Positions 1 to 8,281 of a stretch of 41,946 nt of DNA are shown in pieces. This stretch comes from DUPQ01 sp964563155. Lineage in GTDB: Bacteria > Bacillota > Clostridia > DUPQ01. The notes under the pieces were generated by a model that did not search any database, had not been told where the DNA came from, and saw only the letters and a list, made by a program, of their open reading frames with translations. Both the position numbers and the translations under genes were made by a program. Position 1 is the first letter of the stretch; each line of letters opens with the position of its first letter. The stretch covers positions 1 to 41,946 of the forward strand of contig CAZLVL010000018.1 in NCBI GenBank assembly GCA_964563155.1, in the 5' to 3' direction.

Positions 1-1590
1 GTTCAAATGGACTCACAAAAAGTTAAGGATGTGGTAGAAAACCACATAATTAATGGAGAGCCCTGCACAGAATACCTAATTTGTGATGAACCTAATGGTT
101 GCATTAAAAATATTCTAGAAACAAGATCCTTTAAAAAACAGTTAAGAATAGCCTTAAGAAACTGCGGAAACATTAATCCTGAAAATTTAGATGAATACAT
201 TGAAAATGATGGATACATGGCTTTAGGTAAGGTACTTACCTCCATGGAACCTGCTGATGTTATTCAAGAGCTTTTAGATTCAGGTTTAGGTGGCAGAGGT
301 GGTGCAGGCTTTCCAACAGGACTAAAGTGGAAATTTGCTGCCATGGCCCAAGGAGACCAAAAGTATGTATGCTGTAATGCAGACGAAGGTGACCCAGGTG
401 CCTTTATGGATAGGTCCGTTTTAGAAGGAGACCCACACAGCGTATTAGAAGCTATGGCTATAGCTGGTTATGCAATCGGTTCTGACCAAGGTTATATCTA
501 TGTAAGAGCTGAATATCCAGTTGCTATTAAAAGACTATATCTAGCAATAGATCAAGCTAAAGAAGCAGGTCTTTTAGGAAATAATATTTTTGGAACAGAC
601 TTTTGTTTTGATATAGAAATAAGACTTGGTGCAGGTGCTTTTGTTTGTGGTGAAGAAACTGCATTAATGAACTCAATTGAAAGCAAAAGAGGAGAACCAA
701 GACCTAGACCTCCTTTTCCAGCTAATAAAGGCTTATTTGGAAAACCAACAATACTTAATAACGTGGAAACCTTTGCAAACATTCCTGTAATTATAAATAA
801 GGGTGCTAATTGGTTTAACAAGATAGGTACTGAAAAGAGTAAAGGAACCAAGGTTTTTGCTATTGGTGGAAAAATCAATAACACAGGCCTTATAGAAATA
901 CCCCTAGGAATGACTTTAAGAGAGGTTATATACGACATAGGTGGTGGTATTCCTAATGGCAAACAATTCAAAGCAGCTCAAACTGGAGGCCCCTCTGGCG
1001 GTTGTATCCCTGTAGAGCACTTGGATATACCTATTGATTACCAAAATCTAGCAGCTATTGGCTCAATGATGGGTTCTGGTGGACTAATTGTTATAGATGA
1101 AGACAACTGCATGGTTGACATCGCTAAGTTCTTCTTAGGATTTACAGTTGATGAATCTTGTGGAAAATGTCCTCCATGTAGGATTGGAACCAAAAGAATG
1201 TTAGAAATGTTGGAAAAGATTACTTCAGGTAATGGAGAAGATGGTGATATTGAAAAGTTAGAAAGACTAGCTGGAACCATTAGAGATGCTTCTTTATGTG
1301 GACTAGGACAAACAGCTCCTAACCCAGTATTATCTACCTTAAGATACTTTAGAGATGAGTATGAAGCCCATATCTTAGATGAAACTTGCCCAGCAGGTGT
1401 TTGTAAAGATTTGTTGAACTACTACATCATAGAAGATAAATGTACTGGTTGTAGCATATGTGCAAGACACTGCCCAGTTGATGCTATAACAGGTGTTATA
1501 AGATCACCATATAAGATAAATAATGAGCTTTGCATCAAATGTAATGTATGTTACGAAAAATGTAAATTTGATGCAATTGTGAAGAAATAG
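1..1590 (+). CDS. hydB: NADH-dependent [FeFe]-hydrogenase flavoprotein subunit (HydB/HndC, NuoF-like), 5'-truncated by window edge
   Basis: This is the NuoF-like subunit of a trimeric [FeFe]-hydrogenase, which carries FMN and Fe-S clusters and exchanges electrons with NAD(H). The frame is open to base 1. The residues around the ATG at 7 (VQMDSQKVKDVVENHIINGEP) resemble the inside of the family's N-terminal thioredoxin-like [2Fe-2S] domain just before the NuoF core, so that ATG is probably internal and the gene starts upstream of the window. Visible features in order: the FMN-binding glycine-rich segment GGRGGAGFPTG, the NADEGDPGAF segment, the CGEETALMNSIES segment, the [4Fe-4S] cysteines in ESCGKCPPCRIGT with the distant SLCGLG cysteine, and a C-terminal two-cluster ferredoxin domain (CTGCSICARHC and CIKCNVCYEKC). 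It is followed 11 bases later by hydA. A NuoE-like HydC would be expected upstream but lies outside the window. Confidence 0.93.
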   Translation, partial: VQMDSQKVKDVVENHIINGEPCTEYLICDEPNGCIKNILETRSFKKQLRIALRNCGNINPENLDEYIENDGYMALGKVLTSMEPADVIQELLDSGLGGRGGAGFPTGLKWKFAAMAQGDQKYVCCNADEGDPGAFMDRSVLEGDPHSVLEAMAIAGYAIGSDQGYIYVRAEYPVAIKRLYLAIDQAKEAGLLGNNIFGTDFCFDIEIRLGAGAFVCGEETALMNSIESKRGEPRPRPPFPANKGLFGKPTILNNVETFANIPVIINKGANWFNKIGTEKSKGTKVFAIGGKINNTGLIEIPLGMTLREVIYDIGGGIPNGKQFKAAQTGGPSGGCIPVEHLDIPIDYQNLAAIGSMMGSGGLIVIDEDNCMVDIAKFFLGFTVDESCGKCPPCRIGTKRMLEMLEKITSGNGEDGDIEKLERLAGTIRDASLCGLGQTAPNPVLSTLRYFRDEYEAHILDETCPAGVCKDLLNYYIIEDKCTGCSICARHCPVDAITGVIRSPYKINNELCIKCNVCYEKCKFDAIVKK

Positions 1591-1601
1591 AGAGGTTAAA
1601 G

Positions 1602-3338
1602 ATGAATTTGCTTAATGTTACAATAGATGGAATTGAATTAAAGGTACCAGATGGAACCACAGTACTAGATGCTGCAAGACTTGCAAATATTGATATACCA
1701 ACTCTTTGTTATTTAAAGGATATTAATGAAATAGGTGCATGTAGAATGTGTCTAGTGGACGTTGGTGGCAAAGCTCTTCAAACAGCTTGTGTATATCCAT
1801 GTTCCGAAGGACTTAATGTAGTTACAAATTCACCTAAAATCAGAGATGCTAGAAAAGCAACCTTAGAATTAATTTTATCAAATCATGATAGACGTTGCTT
1901 AACTTGTATCAGAAATCAAGATTGTGAATTACAAGCTTTAGCTAATAAGTTAAATGTTAGAGAGATTCCTTTTGACAGTAAACCAAAGGGTGCTCCTCTA
2001 GATCAAATCTCTATTTCAATTGTTAGAGATAATAACAAATGTATCCTTTGCAGAAGATGTGTATCCATGTGTAACAACATACAAACAGTTGGTGCTATTA
2101 ATGTAATGGAAAGAGGATACGAAACAGTTATATCCACAGTAGACCATAAGTCCATAGCAGATGTTAACTGTGTAAACTGCGGACAATGTATTAATGTATG
2201 TCCTGTTGCTGCCCTATATGAAAAAGATAATGTGGAAAAAGTTTGGGATGCTATAAAAGATCCAGACCTTCACGTTATTATCCAAACTGCACCTTCAGTA
2301 AGAGCTGGAATTGGTGAATTCTTTGGTTATCCCATTGGAACACCACTAACAGGTAAAATGGTTGGAGCTATTAAAAAGCTAGGTTTTGACAGAGTATTTG
2401 ACACAGATACAGCTGCTGACTTAACAATTATGGAAGAAGGAACTGAATTTATTAATAGAGTTCAAAACGGTGGAAAACTACCTCTTATTACTTCTTGTAG
2501 CCCTGGCTGGATTAAGTTTTGCGAACATGAATTCCCAGATTTCATAGATAACCTATCTTCATGTAAATCTCCACAACAAATGTTTGGAGCCCTCATTAAG
2601 TCCTATTATGCTAAAAAGCATAATATTGCACCTGAAAAGATTTTCTGTGTTTCAGTTATGCCTTGTACAGCTAAGAAGTTTGAAAGCTACAGAGGAGAAA
2701 TGATTGAAGACGTTGATATTTCTATTACTTCTAGAGAATTAGTTAGAATGATTAATGAAGCTGGAATTGACTTTAGAAATGTTGAAGAAGCAGAATTTGA
2801 TGATCCTCTAGGGGAAGCTACTGGTGCTGGAGTTATCTTTGGAGCAACTGGTGGTGTTATGGAAGCAGCTTTGAGAACAGTATATTTCCTTTTAGAAGGA
2901 AAGAGAATTGATGAAATGCACTTAAAACCTATTAGAGGAACACAAGGCATTAAAGAAGCTACAATTAATGTTGCTGGTATGGATGTTAATGTATGTGCTG
3001 TTAGTGGCCTTGGAAATGCTAGAAAGGTCTTGAACATGATTAGAAGTGGAGAAAAGAACTATCACTTTATAGAAATCATGGCTTGTCCTGGTGGTTGTGT
3101 AAACGGTGGTGGTCAGCCTATAGTGCCTGCATCAATTAGAAACCAAATTGATATTAGAGCAGAACGTGCAAAGGCCCTTTATTCTGAAGATATGAGAGCA
3201 ACCTACAGAAACTCTGATGAGAATCCATTTGTAAATACCTTCTACGAAGAATTTGCTGAAAAGCCAGGTTCTGAAATAGCTCATAAACTTTTACATACAA
3301 CCTATGTAAAAAGAGAAAGATATGTAGCTAAAGACTAA
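1602..3338 (+). CDS. hydA: [FeFe]-hydrogenase catalytic subunit
   Basis: Catalyses reversible proton reduction to H2 and, with the NuoF-like partner, probably couples NADH and reduced ferredoxin (electron bifurcation/confurcation). The 578-residue protein has an N-terminal plant-type [2Fe-2S] domain (CRMC), a His/Cys [4Fe-4S] motif (HDRRCLTCIRNQDC), two ferredoxin-type [4Fe-4S] sites (CILCRRCVSMC, CVNCGQCINVC) and the H-cluster domain. H-cluster motifs are L1 TSCSPGW (Cys299), L2 MPCTAKK (Cys355) and L3 MACPGGCVNGGGQP (Cys495, Cys499), followed by the C-terminal small-subunit-like region. L1 has Ser where clostridial monomeric enzymes have a second Cys. The ribosome binding site AGAGG precedes the ATG. 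Maturases HydEFG are not in the window. The call is firm; the bifurcating mode is inferred from the trimer-type neighbour. Confidence 0.96.
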   Translation: MNLLNVTIDGIELKVPDGTTVLDAARLANIDIPTLCYLKDINEIGACRMCLVDVGGKALQTACVYPCSEGLNVVTNSPKIRDARKATLELILSNHDRRCLTCIRNQDCELQALANKLNVREIPFDSKPKGAPLDQISISIVRDNNKCILCRRCVSMCNNIQTVGAINVMERGYETVISTVDHKSIADVNCVNCGQCINVCPVAALYEKDNVEKVWDAIKDPDLHVIIQTAPSVRAGIGEFFGYPIGTPLTGKMVGAIKKLGFDRVFDTDTAADLTIMEEGTEFINRVQNGGKLPLITSCSPGWIKFCEHEFPDFIDNLSSCKSPQQMFGALIKSYYAKKHNIAPEKIFCVSVMPCTAKKFESYRGEMIEDVDISITSRELVRMINEAGIDFRNVEEAEFDDPLGEATGAGVIFGATGGVMEAALRTVYFLLEGKRIDEMHLKPIRGTQGIKEATINVAGMDVNVCAVSGLGNARKVLNMIRSGEKNYHFIEIMACPGGCVNGGGQPIVPASIRNQIDIRAERAKALYSEDMRATYRNSDENPFVNTFYEEFAEKPGSEIAHKLLHTTYVKRERYVAKD

Positions 3339-3392
3339 ATGGAGATGGTGTAAAGAAATAAGTTCTAACTAAATTATTAGATTACCATAAGT

Positions 3393-3420
3393 AAAAACGG
3401 TAGAAATACCGTTTTTATTG
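3393..3420 (+). terminator. Rho-independent terminator after hydA
   Basis: A perfect 10-bp stem (arms 3393-3402 and 3407-3416) closes a GAAA tetraloop and ends in a run of five T. It lies 55 bases after the hydA stop and before the next gene, so it should end the hydrogenase transcript. The A-rich 5' arm would let it work weakly in the other direction too. Confidence 0.9.
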
Positions 3421-3447
3421 TGTTAAACTTTAATTGAGGTTTTCAAA

Positions 3448-3789
3448 ATGGTAGTCAATGATTTAATCACAATTCTAAGAGCAAAGTGTATTGCTTATCC
3501 TGAAGGACTAGACAGGGAAGTGCAATATGTTTTTTGTAGCGACAGTTTTAAGATTCTTGAAGAAAAGGCTTCACAGGATTTTGTTTGGGTACAAACAGAT
3601 GTGGACAAACTATCTATTGATTTAGCCCATAAGAAGCAATTGTCCGGTATTATCATCCCTTATAATTTACATCTGTCAGATGAACTGGTGGAATATGCAG
3701 AAGATATAGGTATCTCGATCATTTCTACAGGCTATAGTAATTATAAAATATGTACTAAAATATTCGAAGCTTTTAAAGAAAGAACATAA
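3448..3789 (+). CDS. DRTGG-like domain protein, hydrogenase-associated
   Basis: A 113-residue single-domain protein. The LDREVQYVFCSDSF segment, the alternating hydrophobic strands (DFVWVQTD, LSGIIIPYN) and the end GISIISTGYSNYKICTKIFEA fit the stand-alone DRTGG-domain proteins (named after a motif in which this copy is degenerate). In Clostridia these often sit beside NADH-dependent [FeFe]-hydrogenase genes; the same domain occurs in phosphotransacetylase N-termini and CBS-domain proteins, where it is thought to bind a ligand. No enzyme motif is visible. The GAGGT ribosome binding site at 3436-3440 supports this start. The gene lies just past the hydA terminator, so it needs read-through or a promoter within a very short gap. 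The exact role is unknown; family assignment is by pattern. Confidence 0.6.
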   Translation: MVVNDLITILRAKCIAYPEGLDREVQYVFCSDSFKILEEKASQDFVWVQTDVDKLSIDLAHKKQLSGIIIPYNLHLSDELVEYAEDIGISIISTGYSNYKICTKIFEAFKERT

Positions 3790-3824
3790 ATCACTTTGTC
3801 TCTTAAATAATACAAGTAAATATG

Positions 3825-3836
3825 TATCATTAAATT
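3825..3836 (+). promoter_or_regulatory. Possible -10 element six bases before the dprA ATG
   Basis: TATCAT (3825-3830) is separated from the ATG at 3837 by exactly six bases, and there is no Shine-Dalgarno sequence. No convincing -35 or TGN extension is present, so this is the weakest of the leaderless-type arrangements in the window. Confidence 0.3.
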
Positions 3837-4745
3837 ATGAGAGATTTAATGCATACTTTTTGGAATACCAACATATTGAGTAAAAAAGATAAAATATCTT
3901 TATACAAAAACACTAATTCAATTAGTGATATTTTTTTAATGACAAAAGATCAAAGAGTTAATCTTTCAAAAACTAGCTTTATAGAATTAGAAAAAATAGA
4001 AAGTTTAAGAAATATTACAATTACACCATTTGATAATGAAATAGCTTCTTCAAAGTTAACTAATAATATAGATATAAAACTTACTCACATATATGAAAGT
4101 ACTTATCCTCCTTTATTAAAACTAATACATGACCCACCTTTAGTAATTTATCATATAGGAGAACTTCCAACAAAACCTATGGTTTCTGTTGTAGGTTCTA
4201 GAAATCCATCAGAGTATGGAAAGGAATATGCCTATAGGTTATCAAAAAGGATAGCTAAAGAAGGATATATCATAGTATCTGGAATGGCAAAGGGAATTGA
4301 TGGCTTAGCCCATATTGGTGCTTTAGAAAGTGGTACTACCATAGCAGTTTTGGGAAATGGAGTAGATGTTTGTTATCCAAGAGATAATTTAAATTTATAT
4401 AATAATCTTAAAAAATCTGGAACAATCTTAAGTGAATATAATTTAGGTGTAAGACCGGAAAAATATCACTTTCCTCAAAGAAACAGGATAATAGCTGGTC
4501 TTTCTTTTATAACTATTATTGTTGAAGCATCCCCTAAAAGTGGATCTCTTATTACTGCTAATTTAGCCCTTGGAGAATCACGAGAGGTCTTTTGTTTACC
4601 CAACCGGATAATAGACCAATATAATGGAACTAACCTTTTAATCAAAGAAGGGGCTGGAATTATCACAAATATTGAGGATTTTGTGTCAGAAATTAAATCC
4701 CTTGAAATAATTTGGAAAAACATTTATTATTGTAAAGGCATATAA
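3837..4745 (+). CDS. dprA: DNA-processing protein DprA/Smf
   Basis: Loads RecA onto incoming single-stranded DNA during transformation; kept in many non-transformable species. The 302-residue protein has the Rossmann-like DprA core from about residue 115: VVGSRNPSEYG, the SGMAKGIDGLAH motif, AVLGNGVDVCYP, the FPQRNRIIAGLS segment and the SGSLITANLALG segment. Typical DprA is about 360 residues; this one ends soon after the core and has no clear C-terminal winged helix. The start is uncertain: ATG 3837 has no ribosome binding site but lies six bases after a -10-like hexamer, while ATG 3849 has a weak GAGAG five bases upstream. The order dprA-topA-trmFO is classical for Firmicutes. Confidence 0.93.
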   Translation: MRDLMHTFWNTNILSKKDKISLYKNTNSISDIFLMTKDQRVNLSKTSFIELEKIESLRNITITPFDNEIASSKLTNNIDIKLTHIYESTYPPLLKLIHDPPLVIYHIGELPTKPMVSVVGSRNPSEYGKEYAYRLSKRIAKEGYIIVSGMAKGIDGLAHIGALESGTTIAVLGNGVDVCYPRDNLNLYNNLKKSGTILSEYNLGVRPEKYHFPQRNRIIAGLSFITIIVEASPKSGSLITANLALGESREVFCLPNRIIDQYNGTNLLIKEGAGIITNIEDFVSEIKSLEIIWKNIYYCKGI

Positions 4746-4766
4746 AATGAAGGTGGAGGCCTATTA

Positions 4767-6890
4767 ATGACAAAAAATTTAGTTATAGTGGAATCACCCG
4801 CGAAAGCTAAAACTATAAAAAAACATCTAGGAAGTGGCTATAAAGTTATGGCTAGCTATGGACATGTAAGAGATTTACCTGTTAAGTCTTTTGGTATTAA
4901 GATTGATAATAATTATGAACCAGAATATCAAATTATGTCTGACAAGAGGGATACTATAAAAAAACTTAAAGAAAGCTTGAAGGATATTGATAATGTTTAT
5001 CTAGCAACCGACCCTGACAGAGAAGGTGAAGCTATATCCTTTCATCTAGCCCATATATTAAAAATTGATCCGTCAACTAATTGCAGAATAACCTTTAATG
5101 AAATTACTAAAAAAGCAATTGATAAAGCTTTAGATAACAAAAGACCAATAGATATAAACATGTATAATGCCCAACAAGCTAGAAGAGTGCTAGATAGAAT
5201 TGTAGGGTACAAGGCTAGTCCCTTACTTTGGAAAAAGATTAGAAAAGGATTAAGTGCAGGGCGTGTACAATCAGTAGCCTTAAGATTGGTTTGTGAAAAG
5301 GAAGCTGAGATTAAAGCCTTTGTACCACAAGAGTATTGGCTTTTGAATTTAAAATTAAGTAAATTCAATGAAGATAGAATATTTATTGCAAAGTATCATG
5401 GATCTGGAGGAAGAAAAAAAGCCTTAAACAAGGAAGAGGATGTTAACAAGGTAATAGATGCAGTTAACAATAATCCTATTGTTGTAAAATCTACAACAAT
5501 TAGTGAAAGAAAGAGATATCCTTCTCCTCCATTTATAACCTCAACAATGCAACAAGAAGCTTCTAATAAATTAGCTTATTCCACTTCTAGAACAATGAGA
5601 ATAGCACAACAGCTTTATGAAGGGTTGACAATAAAAGATGAAGGCTCAATAGGTTTAATCACTTATATGAGAACAGACTCAGTAAGAATAGCCAATGATT
5701 TCTTGTATTTAACCAAGGAATTTATTGAAAAAACCTATGGTAAGGAATTTTCTCCTGAAAAGTTTAATTATTACAAAAACAAAAAAGGAGCCCAAGATGC
5801 TCACGAAGCCATAAGACCAACAGATTTAAGCATGACACCACAAAGGGTTGCTTCTTCTTTGACAAAAGAACAATTAAATCTTTATACCTTAATTTTTAAT
5901 AGATATATAGCTAGTCAAATGACTCCTGCTATTATTGAAAATGTAACTATCGACATAGAAAGTGAAAAGCATCTTTTTAAAGCAAGTGGAAATAAGACCT
6001 TGTTTAAAGGCTTTTTATCTGTTTATGAAGACTACAAACAAGAAAAGGATGACAATGGTGAGGATAACCTAGATGGTGATAATGTTTACTTACCAAATGT
6101 TAAAGATAATGAACAACTAGAGAATAAAGGCTTGTTAAAGGCACAAAAGTTTACAAATCCTCCTTCTAGATACACAGAAGCTTCCTTAGTAAGAGTTCTA
6201 GAAGAAAAGGGAATTGGAAGACCAAGTACTTATGCTCCTACAATTAATGTAATTATTAAGAGAAATTATGTAGAAAAAGAAAAAAGATCTCTTGTACCTA
6301 CTGATCTTGGAATAATAGTAAATGACTACATGGTGGAAAACTTTAAAGAACTTCTAGACTATGACTTCACAGCTGACATGGAAAAAAATCTAGATGATAT
6401 TGAATCAGCTAAGATTGATTGGGTTAGCATAATTGATAAGTTTTACAAGGATTTTATTCAACAAATTGATATTGCTGACAAAAACACCAAGAAGATAGTA
6501 ATTGAATCTGACCAAGTTTGTGAGCTTTGTGGGAAAAAGATGCTTGTTAAGACAAGTCGTTATGGTGATTTCTTAGGCTGTTCAGGTTATCCAGAGTGTA
6601 AAAACACAAAGCCTATACTAAGTGATACTGGTTATAAATGTCCCAAGTGTCAAGGTAGAGTGATAAATAAAAAGACCAAGACAGGAAAGACCTTTATATC
6701 CTGTGAAAACTATCCTAAGTGTGACTTTTCTTCTTGGGGTACCATTACAGGGGATATGTGTCCTAAATGCGGTAATTTCTTGGTTAAAGTCTTTGAAAAC
6801 AGAAAGACCCTTGTTAAATGCTCACTGGATACCTGTGACTACATAGCAGAACCTGTTAAATCTAGCAAGAAAAAGAAAGACGATGAATAA
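4767..6890 (+). CDS. topA: DNA topoisomerase I (type IA)
   Basis: Relaxes negative supercoils by transient cleavage of one strand through a phosphotyrosine. The 707-residue protein opens with the TOPRIM domain (LVIVESPAKAKTI, acidic TDPDREGEA), carries the active-site tyrosine in GLITYMRTDS (Tyr300), and ends with three Cys4 zinc ribbons (pairs CELC/CSGYPEC, CPKC/CENYPKC and CPKC/CSLDTC) and a lysine-rich tail. The length is normal for a Gram-positive TopA. A strong GGTGGAGG ribosome binding site sits 21 bases after dprA, and the 3' end overlaps trmFO by 8 bases, which indicates cotranscription and translational coupling. Confidence 0.97.
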   Translation: MTKNLVIVESPAKAKTIKKHLGSGYKVMASYGHVRDLPVKSFGIKIDNNYEPEYQIMSDKRDTIKKLKESLKDIDNVYLATDPDREGEAISFHLAHILKIDPSTNCRITFNEITKKAIDKALDNKRPIDINMYNAQQARRVLDRIVGYKASPLLWKKIRKGLSAGRVQSVALRLVCEKEAEIKAFVPQEYWLLNLKLSKFNEDRIFIAKYHGSGGRKKALNKEEDVNKVIDAVNNNPIVVKSTTISERKRYPSPPFITSTMQQEASNKLAYSTSRTMRIAQQLYEGLTIKDEGSIGLITYMRTDSVRIANDFLYLTKEFIEKTYGKEFSPEKFNYYKNKKGAQDAHEAIRPTDLSMTPQRVASSLTKEQLNLYTLIFNRYIASQMTPAIIENVTIDIESEKHLFKASGNKTLFKGFLSVYEDYKQEKDDNGEDNLDGDNVYLPNVKDNEQLENKGLLKAQKFTNPPSRYTEASLVRVLEEKGIGRPSTYAPTINVIIKRNYVEKEKRSLVPTDLGIIVNDYMVENFKELLDYDFTADMEKNLDDIESAKIDWVSIIDKFYKDFIQQIDIADKNTKKIVIESDQVCELCGKKMLVKTSRYGDFLGCSGYPECKNTKPILSDTGYKCPKCQGRVINKKTKTGKTFISCENYPKCDFSSWGTITGDMCPKCGNFLVKVFENRKTLVKCSLDTCDYIAEPVKSSKKKKDDE

Positions 6891-8214
6891 AACAGTTAAA
6901 TTTAATATTATTGGTGGTGGCTTAGCAGGTTGTGAAGCTGCTAACTATATTGCAAACAAAGGTTACAAGGTTAACCTCTATGAAATGAAACCAGACTACT
7001 ACACACCAGCTCATAAAAGTTCTAATTTAGCAGAGCTAGTTTGTAGCAATTCATTAAAGAGTAAATTAAACACAAATGCAAATGGACTATTAAAAGACGA
7101 AATGAGTCTTTTGGGCTCTATAATCCTAAAAAATGCAAGACTTACAGAAATCCCCGGTGGTAAGGCCCTAACAGTAGATAGGGATGCATTTTCTTCATTA
7201 ATAACAAAAGAGATTTCTGAAAATGAAAACATAAGTGTTATTAACCAAAAAGTAGATAGCATTGAAGAGATTTTGGCAAAAGATGAAGACTCATATGTAA
7301 TAGTTTCAAGTGGTCCTTTGACAACAGATGAGTTATTTAATGATCTTAATGAGATTACAGGAAGTGAAGACCTATATTTTTATGATGCAGTAGCTCCAAG
7401 TATAGAATATGAAGATATTGACTTTACCAACGCCTATTTGGCTTCACGTTATGACCAAGATGACAGTTCATATATAAACTGTCCTTTAACAAAAGATGAA
7501 TACCATGCCTTTTATAACTTCTTAATCAATGCTAAAACAGCCCAACTTAAAGACTTTGAAAATAAAAAAGTATTTGAAGCCTGTATGCCAGTAGAGGTAC
7601 TTGCTAAAAGAGGGTATGATGCTCTTAGATTTGGCCCTATGAGGCCTGTTGGTTTAATTAATAAGCATACAAATGAAAGAGACTTTGCTGTAATTCAACT
7701 AAGACAAGAAAATAAGTTAGCTACAATATACAATCTAGTAGGCTTTCAAACCAACTTAACCTTTAAAATGCAAGACCAATTAATGAGCTATATTCCAGCT
7801 TTAAGAAATTGCAAGATTATTAGATATGGAGTTATGCATAGAAATACCTATATAAATGCACCAAATCATCTGAACAAATACTTTCAATTAAAAAAAGATA
7901 AAAGGATCTTTTTTGCAGGCCAAATAACTGGTGTAGAAGGCTATGTCCCATCAGCAGCCTCAGGCTTACTAGCAAGTATTAATGCAGTTAGAGAATATGA
8001 AAATAAAGAGAAAATTGATTTTACAAGAAAAACCGTATTAGGAGCTCTTCAAAACCATATTTCTATAAAGCCTAACAAAGAGTATTTGCCTATGAATGCA
8101 AACTTTGGTATTTTACAAGATCTTGAAGTAAGAATGAGAAATAAACAAGCTAAATATGAAGCTATGTATAAAAGGTCCATGGATACTATGGAAGAGCTTC
8201 TAAAAGATATTTAA
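6883..8214 (+). CDS. trmFO: FAD/folate-dependent tRNA (m5U54) methyltransferase TrmFO
   Basis: Uses 5,10-methylene-THF and FADH2 to methylate U54 in the tRNA T-loop. The 443-residue protein begins with the FAD-binding GxGxxG-type fingerprint (IIGGGLAGCEAA), followed by the family signature VCSNSLKS (Cys54) and the EACMPVE segment (Cys234), which matches the reported catalytic cysteine of B. subtilis TrmFO. The C-terminal GQITGVEGY motif is also typical. It starts inside the last codons of topA. Its folate donor links it with glyA and the 5-formyl-THF cyclo-ligase elsewhere in the window. Confidence 0.97.
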   Translation: MNKTVKFNIIGGGLAGCEAANYIANKGYKVNLYEMKPDYYTPAHKSSNLAELVCSNSLKSKLNTNANGLLKDEMSLLGSIILKNARLTEIPGGKALTVDRDAFSSLITKEISENENISVINQKVDSIEEILAKDEDSYVIVSSGPLTTDELFNDLNEITGSEDLYFYDAVAPSIEYEDIDFTNAYLASRYDQDDSSYINCPLTKDEYHAFYNFLINAKTAQLKDFENKKVFEACMPVEVLAKRGYDALRFGPMRPVGLINKHTNERDFAVIQLRQENKLATIYNLVGFQTNLTFKMQDQLMSYIPALRNCKIIRYGVMHRNTYINAPNHLNKYFQLKKDKRIFFAGQITGVEGYVPSAASGLLASINAVREYENKEKIDFTRKTVLGALQNHISIKPNKEYLPMNANFGILQDLEVRMRNKQAKYEAMYKRSMDTMEELLKDI

Positions 8215-8281
8215 ATTTTCACTAAACAAATTAATCTAATGGAGATAGAGACGACAACACTTTATCGGACAAAATGTTAAG

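Noticed and set aside
552..971. 139-codon minus-strand open frame
   Set aside because: Shadow of the NuoF-like hydrogenase subunit; composition follows the opposite strand's codons.
8256..8278. Hairpin between convergent trmFO and the MurT-like gene
   Set aside because: Stem is short with a mismatch and lacks a T-tract on either side; not convincing as a terminator.
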